Of a stretch of DNA of 64,000 bases, positions 8,210 to 16,870 are shown piece after piece. Position numbers and translations under genes: made by a program. This stretch comes from Rhodococcoides fascians NBRC 12155 = LMG 3623 (lineage in GTDB: Bacteria; Actinomycetota; Actinomycetes; Mycobacteriales; Mycobacteriaceae). Under the pieces are notes generated by a model that saw only the letters and a program-made list of their open reading frames with translations, ran no database searches and was not told the DNA's origin. Location: positions 124,001-188,000 of the forward strand of contig NZ_BCWW01000003.1 of the NCBI RefSeq assembly GCF_001894785.1. The letters are read 5' to 3'. Within the stretch, counting starts at the first letter, position 1; the number at the start of each line of letters is the position of its first letter.

Positions 8210-9673
8210 CTACGAAGGACTCGTACCGCGCCGCCGACGAACCGTCGGTCGGCGCGGTTCTTCTCTGCGGCGAAGCGTCGGGCGCAGTAGTTCCTCGGTG
8301 CGTGCCAGGATCCGGGGTCGACGCAATGTTCGCGCACCCCACTCACCCAATGTGACGCCCGCAGCCAGGCCACAGCCGATGCCGAACGCCGCGAAGAGCG
8401 AGCTGATACCGAGCAGCAACTGGTCGTTGAGAATCGCGTACAGACCTCGGTAGAGCGAGAGACCGGGCAGCAACGGAGTGATACCGGCGACGGCAACGAT
8501 GAGCGGCGGAATGAGCGCTCGACGTGCAAGGAGACCACCGGCGAATCCGACGACCGTGGCCGCGATGGCAGACGCGATGATCGGACCCACAGCCAACGTC
8601 TGCGACATCAAGTAGACGAGCGCACCCGCGAAGCCGCCCATGAACGCTGCCGTCAGTGCGCGCCGCTCGGCGTAGCAGGCGAGCGCGTAGAACAGAGACG
8701 CGGCCGCGCCGGCCAGGACCTTGGTGGGCACCTGTGTGATGTCCGGGGGAGGCAGGTTGCTGATCTGCGGCAGATCGCTCCCGATCAGGGCCGCCAGCCG
8801 CAGCGACGTGGCGACGCCGGCAATGATGCCGCCCGTCATCATCAACACTTCGAAGAATCTGGCCGACGCGGTGATCGGTGCTCCGGTGATCGCGTCCTGT
8901 ACCGAGCCGACGAGCGAAAGCCCCGACAGCAGCACCGTCACCCCGGCACCGATGATCACCGACGGGGAGATGTCGATATTGAGCTGATCCTGAAAGTTGT
9001 ACAGAGTGATCGCCGGGGTGGCAGCGACGAATCCGCCGACCACCTGCTGAAAGAAGAAGGGCAGTCCGGCGCGGTTGAGGATGCGGCCGATTCGGTCGAT
9101 CACCATCGTCGTCATGAAGCTCACCACAGCCACCAACGCGCCGCCGCCGAGCAACACACCGATCGCCGCCGCCATGCCCGCCCACGCGAAGGTCGCGATC
9201 CACCGGTTGTACGGGTGCGGGGCCGAGGTGATCTCGTCGAGGCGGTCCCGCGCGATGCTCGCCGGGACCACCTTGACGCGCACCGAGCGAATGAGGCGGT
9301 CGACCGCGGCCAGCCGTGTGAAGTCCATCGAGCGGTAGTGAACGATGCGCATCGTCGACGCCGGCGGCCGCGTGGGACCGCGATGTGCGCTCAGCGTGAT
9401 CGAGTTGTACGTGACGTCGACATCGCATCGTGCGAGGCCGTACGTCGCGGCGATGAACTGCACCTGCGTCGCCGTATCCACCGCAGACGTGCCCGACGCC
9501 AACAACACCTCGCCGACACGAACGGCCAGCTCGAGGACCTCGGCGACCGTCGCATCGTCGGTCAGATCGATAGGGCGAAGAGGTGACGGCGCGGCGGTCG
9601 GTGTATCGATGGTGGCCCGACGCTCACCGGTGAGACGGCTCAGCGAAGCCGTCAGGTCTTGCAGGAAAGTCAT
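8210..9673 (-). CDS. thrE: Threonine/serine exporter ThrE
   Basis: 487 aa from ATG 9673 (a TTG at 9709 would add 12 residues). Closely similar to ThrE of Corynebacterium glutamicum along its length: SPLRPIDLTD, VGEVLLASGTS, VDRLIRSV, ALIPPLIVAVAGITPLLPG and LSLYRGLYAILNDQ. Architecture: N-terminal cytoplasmic DUF1212 part (about 1-150), then about ten membrane segments; the C-terminus is Arg-rich. Exports L-threonine and L-serine driven by the proton gradient. Convergent with mbtH (10 bp apart). Confidence 0.93.
   Translation of the reverse strand: MTFLQDLTASLSRLTGERRATIDTPTAAPSPLRPIDLTDDATVAEVLELAVRVGEVLLASGTSAVDTATQVQFIAATYGLARCDVDVTYNSITLSAHRGPTRPPASTMRIVHYRSMDFTRLAAVDRLIRSVRVKVVPASIARDRLDEITSAPHPYNRWIATFAWAGMAAAIGVLLGGGALVAVVSFMTTMVIDRIGRILNRAGLPFFFQQVVGGFVAATPAITLYNFQDQLNIDISPSVIIGAGVTVLLSGLSLVGSVQDAITGAPITASARFFEVLMMTGGIIAGVATSLRLAALIGSDLPQISNLPPPDITQVPTKVLAGAAASLFYALACYAERRALTAAFMGGFAGALVYLMSQTLAVGPIIASAIAATVVGFAGGLLARRALIPPLIVAVAGITPLLPGLSLYRGLYAILNDQLLLGISSLFAAFGIGCGLAAGVTLGEWGARTLRRPRILARTEELLRPTLRRREEPRRPTVRRRRGTSPS
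8225..8258. terminator. Hairpin between mbtH and thrE
   Basis: Stem of 9 plus 5 bp with a single bulge (ACCGCGCCG and CCGAC, pairing with GTCGG and CGGCGCGGT), loop GAACC, followed by TTCTT on the plus strand. It lies inside the last codons of thrE and would end mbtH transcripts. Confidence 0.5.
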
Positions 9674-9717
9674 GACCGTCTTTACGTTGCTGGGGTGATC
9701 CACCGACAAGGTACCTG

Positions 9718-9748
9718 TTGTCGCTGAGCGTCCGTTGAACGGTATGCT
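9718..9748 (+). promoter_or_regulatory. Likely tRNA-Thr promoter
   Basis: TTGTCG at 9718-9723 and TATGCT at 9743-9748 with a 19-bp spacer, ending 14 bp before the mature tRNA. Spacing is slightly long, so moderate support only. Confidence 0.4.
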
Positions 9749-9762
9749 TGGCTCGCTTCACT

Positions 9763-9837
9763 GCCTCCTTAGCTCAGCGGTAGAGCACTCGCCTTGTAAG
9801 CGAGCGGTCAACGGTTCAATCCCGTTAGGAGGCTCCA
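9763..9837 (+). tRNA. tRNA-Thr (anticodon UGU)
   Basis: Complete cloverleaf: acceptor GCCTCCT/AGGAGGC (9763-9769 with 9827-9833), anticodon stem CTCGC/GCGAG (9788-9792, 9800-9804) with loop CTTGTAA giving anticodon TGT, T-arm with GGTTCAATCC, and an encoded CCA (9835-9837). The 3' part from the anticodon loop on is duplicated at 25.1 and 35.9 kb, so this gene is the integration site of two tandem islands and its 3' end is element-supplied. Confidence 0.95.
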
Positions 9838-9840
9838 CGA
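9793..9840 (+). repeat. Attachment site 1 (left end of island 1, inside tRNA-Thr)
   Basis: 48 bp from the anticodon loop to just past the CCA. Identical to 35860-35907 and nearly identical (one mismatch over the shared 43 bp) to 25126-25168. Typical core of a tRNA-targeting tyrosine-recombinase element. Confidence 0.85.
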
Positions 9841-9882
9841 GACGGCTCTGACCAGTGAAAACGGTTGGGGCCGTCCCTTTTT
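9841..9882 (+). terminator. Element-borne terminator of tRNA-Thr
   Basis: GACGGCTCTGACC (9841-9853) pairs with GGTTGGGGCCGTC (9863-9875), three G-U pairs, loop AGTGAAAAC, then CCTTTTTGG. A nearly identical hairpin follows attachment site 2. It ends tRNA transcription after the element has displaced the original terminator. Confidence 0.7.
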
Positions 9883-9991
9883 GGCCTATTTCGGCCGCTC
9901 GTTTCTTGCGCGAGCCCGGTTCGTCCACCTGGGTTAATGTGTCGCTCGTGACCTGGGGATTTGCCGGTTCGGCGGCTCGCATCGGCGTTCG

Positions 9992-10013
9992 GTGTCACAG
10001 AATGTCACAACTC
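9992..10013 (+). repeat. Arm-type repeat pair (left arm, island 1)
   Basis: GTGTCACAGAATGTCACAAC: two TGTCACA copies 10 bp apart. The same paired motif occurs at 25326-25343, and in the right arms at 24999-25016 and 35733-35750. Spacing of one helical turn and position on both sides of the cores fit arm-binding sites of a tyrosine recombinase. Confidence 0.55.
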
Positions 10014-10100
10014 GTTGCCAACTCATCGGTGAGCGTTCGCGTGGATGTAGGTGGACGCGTACGGACTGGGCGGAAGGTTGCCGGACCGGATTGCACGTCG

Positions 10101-10151
10101 GATCCAGTGTCGGTTCTGTAGGCCTGGAGCCTACGTATCCGACACTGGATC
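10101..10151. promoter_or_regulatory. Nested inverted repeat before abiEi (operator candidate)
   Basis: Outer arms GATCCAGTGTCGG (10101-10113) and its complement (10139-10151); an inner hairpin GTAGGC-CTGGA-GCCTAC (10118-10134). AbiE systems repress themselves by antitoxin binding to inverted repeats, so this 51-bp structure is a plausible AbiEi operator. Confidence 0.45.
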
Positions 10152-10223
10152 GAGGTGTCTGTGACGACAAGCGATGTTCGACGCCGTCAGGCCGGTCTAC
10201 CTTAGGAGTTCGCGGGGCTTCCG

Positions 10224-10778
10224 ATGCGGATGGTGCGGGCCGCGACGGCGGCTGATGTAGACGCGCACCCGCGCGCCGAGCTTGCGCGGCTGACGGACTT
10301 GGGTCTGCTGCACCGGGTGGCGACAGGCTTCTACGTGGCGGTGCCCGACGATCGGGTCGGGACCGAGTGGATGCCCGGCTTGGAGGCAGCGGCGGCCGGT
10401 ATCGCGGTTGCGGCCTACAGTGCCGACGAGGCCGTCGTGATGGGTGCCAGCGCGGCCCGCTTGCACGGCACCATCCCACGAGCGTTGGCGACGGCTGTGG
10501 AGACTGTGCCGAAGCGGCACGATCCGATTCGGTTGGCGGATCGTCAGCCGCTGGTTCGGTTAGTTGTGCGCGACACGGCACGTCTGGATGCGGAGCGCGT
10601 CGTGCCCGAGTTGGATTTGGTGAAGCGCCCGGGTCTCGGTGACGCCGAGCGTGAGGTGTGGCCGGCGGTGGAGCAGTTGTATCGGCGCTGTGATTTAGAA
10701 GTGTTGGCCGAGGTCGCTGGGGCTCAGAAGATGCGAATGACGTTGACGCGGCTGCAGGATCGGTTGGGGGAGAAGTAG
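10224..10778 (+). CDS. abiEi: AbiEi-type antitoxin of a type IV toxin-antitoxin system
   Basis: 184 aa. N-terminal winged-helix part (RAELARLTDLGLLHRVATGF) followed by the AbiEi domain (EAVVMGASAARLHG, then RQPLVRLVVRD) and a C-terminal region matching the family (KRPGLGDAEREVWPAVEQL). Between ERVVPEL and DLVKRPGLG the sequence is shorter than usual for the family, perhaps a small internal deletion. AbiEi neutralises the nucleotidyltransferase toxin encoded next and represses the operon. Its stop overlaps the GTG start of abiEii. First cargo genes inside the left end of island 1. Confidence 0.75.
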   Translation: MRMVRAATAADVDAHPRAELARLTDLGLLHRVATGFYVAVPDDRVGTEWMPGLEAAAAGIAVAAYSADEAVVMGASAARLHGTIPRALATAVETVPKRHDPIRLADRQPLVRLVVRDTARLDAERVVPELDLVKRPGLGDAEREVWPAVEQLYRRCDLEVLAEVAGAQKMRMTLTRLQDRLGEK

Positions 10779-11572
10779 TGAATTCCAACGAGTTGGCCTC
10801 GGTGGCTGCGCAATTCGGTGTCGCGCGTGCACAGGTCGAGCGGGATCACCTGATCTCGCACCTGCTCGGCTATCTGAGTGTGCATTTCGCGGACCGGGTT
10901 GTATTCGTCGGCGGAACAGCTTTCGCTCGAACGCATCTGGTCGATGCTCGTCTCAGTGAGGACATCGACCTGATTGCGGTCGGTTCCAGATCTGAGGTCG
11001 CTCGTGATCTCGACCGCGCACTCCCACGCGCAGTCGTGCGCAGCCACGGGCGACTGGTGTGGGATCCGGCGATTGGCGAGGTGCCCGAGCATCTCGGTGC
11101 AGTGGTCAGGTCGCAGTCCGGACTGGCGGTCAAGGTGCAGTTGCTGTCGGCGGAGGGTCGCCCGGCATGGCCTCAGGAGAACCGGCAGCTCGAACAGCGG
11201 TATGAGGATGCACTCGGAGCTGAGTTGACGGTACCCACGCGGCCCGCGTTCGTTGCGGGTAAGACGGCCACCTGGTGTGATCGGCGGGCATCGCGTGATC
11301 TGTGGGACTTGTGGGCACTCAATCGGAATGGCGCATCAGAGCCGGAAGTGGCCGATTTGTATCGGAGGTTCGGGCCCACGAACAAGTTGCCTGGTGAATT
11401 GCAGTTCGCGGATGCTCCGACCGAATCCGGTAGGGAGAGCAAACTTTTGCGCCCGGACCCGTATCTTGCGAGCTGGGTGGTCGATCAGCCTTCGGAAGCG
11501 TGGAGGTCGACATCGGGGAAGCGCTCATCGAAGACGCGTTGGACATTGGGGTTGACCGCAGCGAGAACCTGA
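10778..11572 (+). CDS. abiEii: AbiEii-type nucleotidyltransferase toxin, 3' end damaged
   Basis: 264 aa from GTG overlapping the antitoxin stop. The nucleotidyltransferase core is intact: VVFVGGTAFARTHL and the catalytic SEDIDL near residues 46-67, then AVKVQLLSAEG and the helical part RASRDLWDLWAL. Enzymes of this family transfer nucleotides to tRNA or other targets and give phage abortive infection. After FGPTNKLPGELQFADAPTES the frame loses similarity; a shifted frame reads GRANFCARTRILRAG, closer to the family's usual ending. A frameshift near 11430-11445 is therefore likely, and the end now runs into the converging marR remnant. Activity is uncertain. Confidence 0.7.
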   Translation: MNSNELASVAAQFGVARAQVERDHLISHLLGYLSVHFADRVVFVGGTAFARTHLVDARLSEDIDLIAVGSRSEVARDLDRALPRAVVRSHGRLVWDPAIGEVPEHLGAVVRSQSGLAVKVQLLSAEGRPAWPQENRQLEQRYEDALGAELTVPTRPAFVAGKTATWCDRRASRDLWDLWALNRNGASEPEVADLYRRFGPTNKLPGELQFADAPTESGRESKLLRPDPYLASWVVDQPSEAWRSTSGKRSSKTRWTLGLTAART

Positions 11573-12003
11573 TCGAGGAGCGTGCCGAGTTGCAGCGTCT
11601 GCGAGTGTCCTAGGACGTCGATCATGACGCGCCTGACTTCGCGGACGTGCCCGGGGGCGGCCTGGGCGACCACGTCCTTACCCTCCTGCGTCAGAGCCAC
11701 CTCTGTGAAGCGACCGTTGTCGGTATCCGGTCGGCGACGCACCCAGCCGCGATTCTCCATCTTGGTCAGAGTGTGTGACAGGCGAGAGATAGAGCCACCG
11801 ACGAATGCGGCGAGGTCACTCATGCGGACCGTCTGATGGGGCGTGTCCGATATACATGAAAGGACCATGTAGTCGAAGTTGTTGATTCCCGCGTCTTGCT
11901 TGAGCTAGGCACTCAGGACTGTCGGCAGCGACTCGACCAGACCGGCGAGCGTCAGCCACGCCCGGATCTCCTCCCGGGTCAGCCATTGGGGGTCGCTCGT
12001 CAT
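11485..12003 (-). pseudogene. MarR family regulator interrupted by an in-frame TAG
   Basis: Read from ATG 12003 (or 12042) the frame gives TSDPQWLTREEIRAWLTLAG and VESLPTVLSA, then TAG (11905-11907), then continues in the same frame LKQDAGINNFDYMVLSCISD and the winged-helix part LAAFVGGSISRLSHTLTKME, GWVRRRPDTDNGRFTEVALT. Joined, it is about 171 aa, normal for MarR. CAG to TAG is the simplest change. Translation could restart at the ATG in FDYMVL (11868), but the first helix needed for dimerisation would be missing. The 3' end overlaps abiEii on the other strand. Confidence 0.7.
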
Positions 12004-12155
12004 CGCCCGAGTGTAGTTTTCGAGTTCGACGGGCACGTTCATCGACCTCGGTGGACATCGCGTAGGCCGCGCTTCGCCGGCGGTGACGCCAGGGTGCGGG
12101 AGCTCTGCCTGAAGTATCGAAGGTGCACTGCTACGTGCAGCGCTGCGTTGTGTTC

Positions 12156-12760
12156 TTACGCGTCTGGTCCGATCAGGACGATCCCGTATTTGGGTGCGGC
12201 GAGCATCATGCGTGCGATCTCTGCGTCGTCGATGGCTGGGGCGGGGCCGTTGTTGGTGGCAGGTTGGCCGGACTCGGCAAGAAGCCTTCGATCCCGCCGG
12301 GGGTGAAGCCCAGCAGGATTCGGCTCGGTGTATCTGCTGTGTTGCGGAAACTGTGGGCAATTCCTCGAGGACCGAACGCGAAGTCACCCGGCCCGGCGGC
12401 GTGGGTCGCGCCACCGATGGTGATCTCGAACGTCCCGTCGAGAACGGTCCAGAACTCGTCCTCGTTGGTGTGGATGTGCGGGGGCGGGCCACCGCCGGGG
12501 GTGGTGATGCATTCGATGACTGCGAAGCTTCCACCCGTGTTCTCGGCGTTGCCTTGTAGATCATGGTGTCGGCGACGAACCACACCCGCTCGCCCTCCCC
12601 GGCTGCGACGGTGAAACCTTCGACGGGAGTGGTTGTCTCCCCGCCGCTTTCGGTATCACCGGTGGTACCCCGCGGATTGTGTTCACCTGGGAGTGGTTCG
12701 AACTCGCTCCTGTGCGGGGATATGCCCGCGGTCGTCCGTGCCGGTGTCGATGTCGTTCAT
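12156..12760 (-). pseudogene. Cupin-domain protein broken by frameshifts
   Basis: The cupin motif is clear: GGGPPPHIHTNEDEFWTVLD, then GDFAFGPRGIAHSFRNT. The N-terminal part (GFTVAAGEGERVWFVADTMI) is in another frame; the join near 12548 lacks one base. After FTPGGIEGF a second one-base loss near 12285 shifts the frame; the expected tail AESGQPATNNGPAP and MLAAPKYGIVLIGPDA is found in the shifted frame, ending at 12156. The upstream limit is unsure. Cupins of this build often sit in small oxidative catabolic clusters. Together with marR and abiEii this is a run of decayed genes. Confidence 0.65.
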
Positions 12761-12879
12761 CGACACCTTGACGGTAAACACGCACTGTTGAAATATCAAC
12801 TATGGGTGTCGAGGTGTTCCGAAGGGGGAAGTCCGGACGGGACAAGGAAAGCTTTGAGTCTCGACCCTGTGGGAGGGTC

Positions 12880-13854
12880 TCAGGACGTGAGCTTGGCTTG
12901 GTAGCGATCGAGGAGCGACGGAACGCCGGCGGTCGGCGGTGCCCACGAGTTCGGAACCGGACAATCGACGGCGACACTGCGGGCCGCAGCCACGAAGTCG
13001 CGGGTCAGAGGCGAGTCGACGTCCGAACGCCACCCGATGGACAAAGGAGTGGGGGGTATACCCGTAACCGGAACGAATGCCAAACCTGGCCTCGCATAGA
13101 ACCTTTGAGTCGACGCCTGCGAGAACGCCACGCCCTTGCTGGAGAGGATGGCTTCGAAACACTCGTCGACAGTGGAGACTTCGGCACCGAGACGAACGGT
13201 CTCACCGTCTCTCGAGCTGACGGCGAGCCAGAAGTCCCTCCATGATTCCGGGCTGCGCCTCGCGACGAACGGTTGCCCCGCCACTTCCTCGACACTGGTC
13301 GAATCTTGCTGCGCCAGCGGCGAAGTGGATGCCACGACGAGCACTCGCGGCTCCACGAACAGTGTCTCGAGCGCAAGCCAGTCCTGCACGACGACCGGCG
13401 GCCTGATGAACGCGACATCGACCGACCCGTCGCCGAGCCCGACGTAGGGGTCGGTGAAGTCGAACGACTGCATCTCGACCTCGACGCCGGGGTGGAGAGC
13501 ACGGAAAGCCGACAAGATGTCCGGCGTCAGTTCCGCGGCAGCGTTCGCCTGGAATCCAACGATCAGGTTGTTGCGCCCACTACGGCCCACCTGACGTGTC
13601 AACGACGCGACACGCTCGGCGTCGGCGAGAAGCTGCCTGCTCCCGTCGAGGAGCTTGTAGCCGGCCGGGGTCAACGAGACGTGACGGGAATCGCGGATGA
13701 AGAGCGCGGTTCCCAAGGAGTGTTCGAGTTTGCGAATCTGGACGCTGAGCGAGGGCTGTGCGATATGCAGCCGCGCTGCTGCCTTGCCGAAGTGAAGCTC
13801 TTCCGCGACTGCCACGAAATATGACAACGGCCTGAGCTCCAACGGAAGATTCAC
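12880..13854 (-). CDS. LysR family transcriptional regulator
   Basis: 324 aa, intact. N-terminal winged HTH: LSYFVAVAEELHFGKAAARL and QPSLSVQIRKLEHSLGTALF with RHVSLTPAGYKLLDG. C-terminal periplasmic-binding-like sensor domain from about residue 95 (NLIVGFQANAAAELTPDILS). GGGGACGTGA precedes the ATG. Divergent from the SCP2-like and hydrolase genes, which it most likely controls through the inverted motif at 13904-13921. The inducer is unknown. Confidence 0.9.
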   Translation of the reverse strand: MNLPLELRPLSYFVAVAEELHFGKAAARLHIAQPSLSVQIRKLEHSLGTALFIRDSRHVSLTPAGYKLLDGSRQLLADAERVASLTRQVGRSGRNNLIVGFQANAAAELTPDILSAFRALHPGVEVEMQSFDFTDPYVGLGDGSVDVAFIRPPVVVQDWLALETLFVEPRVLVVASTSPLAQQDSTSVEEVAGQPFVARRSPESWRDFWLAVSSRDGETVRLGAEVSTVDECFEAILSSKGVAFSQASTQRFYARPGLAFVPVTGIPPTPLSIGWRSDVDSPLTRDFVAAARSVAVDCPVPNSWAPPTAGVPSLLDRYQAKLTS

Positions 13855-13903
13855 GTCCCCGATGCTATTCCCGCAGCTAGACCAGCACCAGTAGTTGTTT
13901 CCT

Positions 13904-13921
13904 ATCGATCGGGCGACCGAT
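13904..13921. promoter_or_regulatory. LysR-type operator candidate
   Basis: ATCGATCGGGCGACCGAT, with ATCG and CGAT arms and a near-symmetric centre, in the divergent region between the LysR gene and its likely target operon. LysR proteins bind such interrupted palindromes; the assignment is inferred from position. Confidence 0.4.
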
Positions 13922-13963
13922 TGGTATTGGACGAACCCGCAGGCCCAGCGTGTGATGGGTCAC

Positions 13964-14377
13964 ATGACAACAGCAACCGACACCACCACCCAGACTCCGG
14001 AACAATGGGCCGACGCGTTCACCCGGGCATCCGACGCAGACGCCGAGATCTCTGCGCACGGCACGTACTTCACGTGCTCGTACCTACTCGATATGGACAC
14101 CCACTCCTTCGTCGTCGAGATGTCGAACGGCAAAGTCCACGCAATCGCCGTCGACCCGGGCCCGCTCGACCGGCCCTACCAGTTCGCCATCCGCGCCGGC
14201 GTCGAGACGTGGCAGGGCTTTGGAGTTCCCGTTCCGGCACCGATGTTTCACGGAATCTGGGCGGCGTCGTTCCAGCGCGACATGAAGCTCGAAGGAGACG
14301 TCCTCGTCCTCATGCAGAACCTGCGCTGCGTCACCCGCCAGATCGAACTGCTGCGCGCCGTCGGCGTCCCGGTCTAG
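13964..14377 (+). CDS. Small SCP2-like protein, unknown role
   Basis: 137 aa (ATG 13955 is an alternative start). The second half resembles SCP2-type lipid-binding folds: HSFVVEMSNGKVHAIAVDPG, then FHGIWAASFQRDMKLEGDV and a C-terminal LMQNLRCVTRQIELLRAVGV helix. A carrier or binding role for a hydrophobic substrate of the next enzyme is possible but inferred. First gene of a two-gene operon with the hydrolase 38 bp downstream, divergent from lysR. Confidence 0.55.
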   Translation: MTTATDTTTQTPEQWADAFTRASDADAEISAHGTYFTCSYLLDMDTHSFVVEMSNGKVHAIAVDPGPLDRPYQFAIRAGVETWQGFGVPVPAPMFHGIWAASFQRDMKLEGDVLVLMQNLRCVTRQIELLRAVGVPV

Positions 14378-14414
14378 TCCCCGACCCCCACACGACTCAC
14401 CGAAGGAACAGAAC

Positions 14415-15281
14415 ATGAGCAAGATTTCACCCGTAACCGGCCATTACGTCGATGTCGACGTCGACGGTCTTCTGTACAAAGTCTTTTACCTCGAGAACGG
14501 CACCGGCCAGCCGCTGGTGTGCCAGCACACCGCAGGGTGCCACAACCACCAGTGGCGTGGACTGCTCGAAGACGAGGAGATCACTCAGAATTACCGCGTG
14601 ATCGCATACGACCTGCCCCGCCACGGCAAGTCCGATCCCCCTGAGAACACAGAGTGGTGGAAAGAGGAGTACAAGCTCTCGGCTGACCATTACGCCAATT
14701 TCATCGTGGCTCTTGTCGATGCGCTCGAACTGGAGAATCCGATCTTCATGGGTTCGTCGTTCGGTGGCAACATCGCCTTGCAGCTGGCGCTTCGCCATCC
14801 GGAACGCTTCGCCGGAGTCATCCCGGTCGAGGGAGCCGACTACTCACCGGGCTTCTACCTCGACTGGTGGCAGCACCCCCACGCGAACGCTGCGCAGGTG
14901 TGCGCAAGTGGCACATGGGATCTCATGGCACCACAGTCGCCCGAAGCCGACCGCTGGAAGACCTGGTTCTACTACACGCAGGGATCCGAGGCGTTCAAGG
15001 GCGACTTGCACTTCTACTCCGTGGACCACGACCTGCGCGACAAGCTCGACCAGATCGACGGCGACCGTTGCCCGGTCGTCATGCTGACCGGCGACTACGA
15101 CTACCTCACCACCCCTGAGGACAGTGCCCGCACAGCTGCGCAGATCAAGAATGCGAAGTTCATCGAGATGAAGGACATCGGGCACTTCCCGATGAGCGAG
15201 AACCACCCGGTGTTCCGGACGTACCTTATCGAGGCGCTCGAGGTCTTGCAGAAATCCGCGTCCACCTCGGTCTCCGTCTGA
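14415..15281 (+). CDS. Alpha/beta-fold hydrolase
   Basis: 288 aa. Oxyanion region CQHTAGCHNHQWRGLL, strand IAYDLPRHGKSDPP, nucleophile elbow MGSSFGGN (Ser near residue 115), acid in LTGDYDYLTTPED and catalytic His in DIGHFPMSENHP. The build is like carbon-carbon or ester hydrolases of catabolic pathways. GAAGGAAC precedes the start. In an operon with the SCP2-like gene and closed by a strong terminator. The substrate is unknown. Confidence 0.85.
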   Translation: MSKISPVTGHYVDVDVDGLLYKVFYLENGTGQPLVCQHTAGCHNHQWRGLLEDEEITQNYRVIAYDLPRHGKSDPPENTEWWKEEYKLSADHYANFIVALVDALELENPIFMGSSFGGNIALQLALRHPERFAGVIPVEGADYSPGFYLDWWQHPHANAAQVCASGTWDLMAPQSPEADRWKTWFYYTQGSEAFKGDLHFYSVDHDLRDKLDQIDGDRCPVVMLTGDYDYLTTPEDSARTAAQIKNAKFIEMKDIGHFPMSENHPVFRTYLIEALEVLQKSASTSVSV

Positions 15282-15302
15282 CCTGACCCTGTGCACACCC
15301 GC

Positions 15303-15344
15303 ATGCTCGCCGGCCTCCGACACGGGGCCGGCGAGCATTCTTTT
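15303..15344 (+). terminator. Intrinsic terminator
   Basis: 13-bp perfect stem (ATGCTCGCCGGCC at 15303-15315 and its complement at 15326-15338), 10-nt loop, then TCTTTT. Ends the hydrolase operon before the aldehyde dehydrogenase gene. Confidence 0.85.
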
Positions 15345-15367
15345 CGGCCCTCGAAAGGGAGATCCCG

Positions 15368-16817
15368 ATGTCTGCCAAACACTTTCCGTACTGGGTTGCC
15401 GGCGAAGCGACTATCAGCGGTGTCGCTACCGAGATCCGCAATCCGTTCGACGGTCGCATCGTGGGGACGGTGTTCGAAGCGGCGTCGGAACACGTCGACG
15501 CCGCGATCGAGGCGTCCGCCGCGGTGGCGGACGAGTTCGCGGGAACGCCGGCCCACGTTCGGTCGGATGCGCTCGTACATGTCTCGACGCGTCTGCACGA
15601 GCGTCGGGAGGAAATCGCTCGGCTCATCTCTGCCGAATCCGGCAAACCGATCAAGTGGGCGCGAGTCGAAGTCGCTCGCGCGGTGTCGACATTTCGGTGG
15701 GCGGCCGAGGAAGCACGACGATGGAGCGGGCATCTTCAGCGACTCGACACCGACGCTGGATCGGACGGCCGCTTGGCGCTGATTCAGCGCGTCCCACGCG
15801 GTCCCATCCTCGGAATTGCACCGTTCAACTTTCCGCTCAATCTGGTGGCCCACAAGGTGGCACCGGCCCTGGCGGTCGGCGCGCCGATCATCGTCAAACC
15901 TGCGCCGGCCACCCCGCTGACAAGTTTGGTGCTCGGCGGAATGCTCGCCGAGACATCGCTTCCGGCGGGTGCTTGGTCAGTGCTGACCGTCTCTAACGAC
16001 AAGGCATCGGACATGGTCGTGGACCCTCGGCTACCGGTTGTCTCGTTCACTGGATCGGTCCCGGTGGGTTGGTCGATTCGAGAACTCGTTCCGCGCAAGC
16101 ACGTCACGCTCGAACTCGGAGGTAACGCCCCGGTGGTGGTCTGCGCAGACTGGGCCGACGAGGAAAAACAGGAGTACGCAGCCGAGAGGATCGCACGATT
16201 CTCGATGTACCAAGCGGGTCAGTCGTGCATCGCGGTGCAGCGCGTCTTCGTCCACGACAGTCTCTACGACGCCATGCGCCGCCGCATTCTGGCTCACGTC
16301 GCGTCGCTGTCGACCGGTTCACCCGACGACGACGAGACCGACGTCGGCCCCCTGATCGACGAGCGCGCAGCCGTACGCGTGGAGGAGTGGATCGAGGAAG
16401 CCGTCGAGGGGGGGAGCCACCGTTCTGGCCGGCGGCGGACGCACGGGCGCAGTCGTCGAACCGACGGTCATCGAGGATGCACCGCCAGGGGCCAAGGTTG
16501 TGGACGACGAGGTCTTCGGGCCCGTTGTCGTACTCTGCAAAGTCGCCTCGGATGCGGAGGCATTCGAACAGGTCAATGAATCCCGATTCGGATTGCAGGC
16601 GGGCATCTTCACGTCGAACCTGCAGACGGCGTTCACTGCGTCACGCGTCCTGGACGTCGGCGGGGTCATCATCGGTGACGTGCCGAGCTTCCGCGCCGAT
16701 CAGATGCCGTACGGCGGAGTCAAAGATTCTGGGATGGGCAAAGAAGGGGTGCATTCGGCGATGGAGGACCTGACGCAGGAGAAGGTGCTCGTTCTGACCG
16801 GTATCGAGATTCCCTGA
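15368..16817 (+). pseudogene. Aldehyde dehydrogenase, frameshifted at a G7 run
   Basis: NAD(P)-dependent aldehyde dehydrogenase in two frames. First part: GPILGIAPFNFPLNLVAHKV, IVKPAPATPL, FTGSVPVGW, catalytic Glu in LELGGNAPVV and catalytic Cys in YQAGQSCIAVQR. The frame breaks after VEEWIEEAVEGG at a run of seven G (16408-16414); with six G it would continue ATVLAGGGRTGAVVEPTV and join DDEVFGPVVVLCKV and MPYGGVKDSGMGKEGV to the stop at 16817. Complete length would be about 480 aa. It is either a real frameshift, a slippable tract, or a sequencing error. RBS AAAGGGAG. Confidence 0.8.
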
Positions 16818-16870
16818 GATTCGGCACGACCCACCCAACTCCGAATGCCTGTTCCGACGGCAAATTCACA

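Noticed and set aside
9758-9982. Small minus-strand frame across tRNA-Thr
   Set aside because: It is the reverse reading of the tRNA and attachment site; no coding character.
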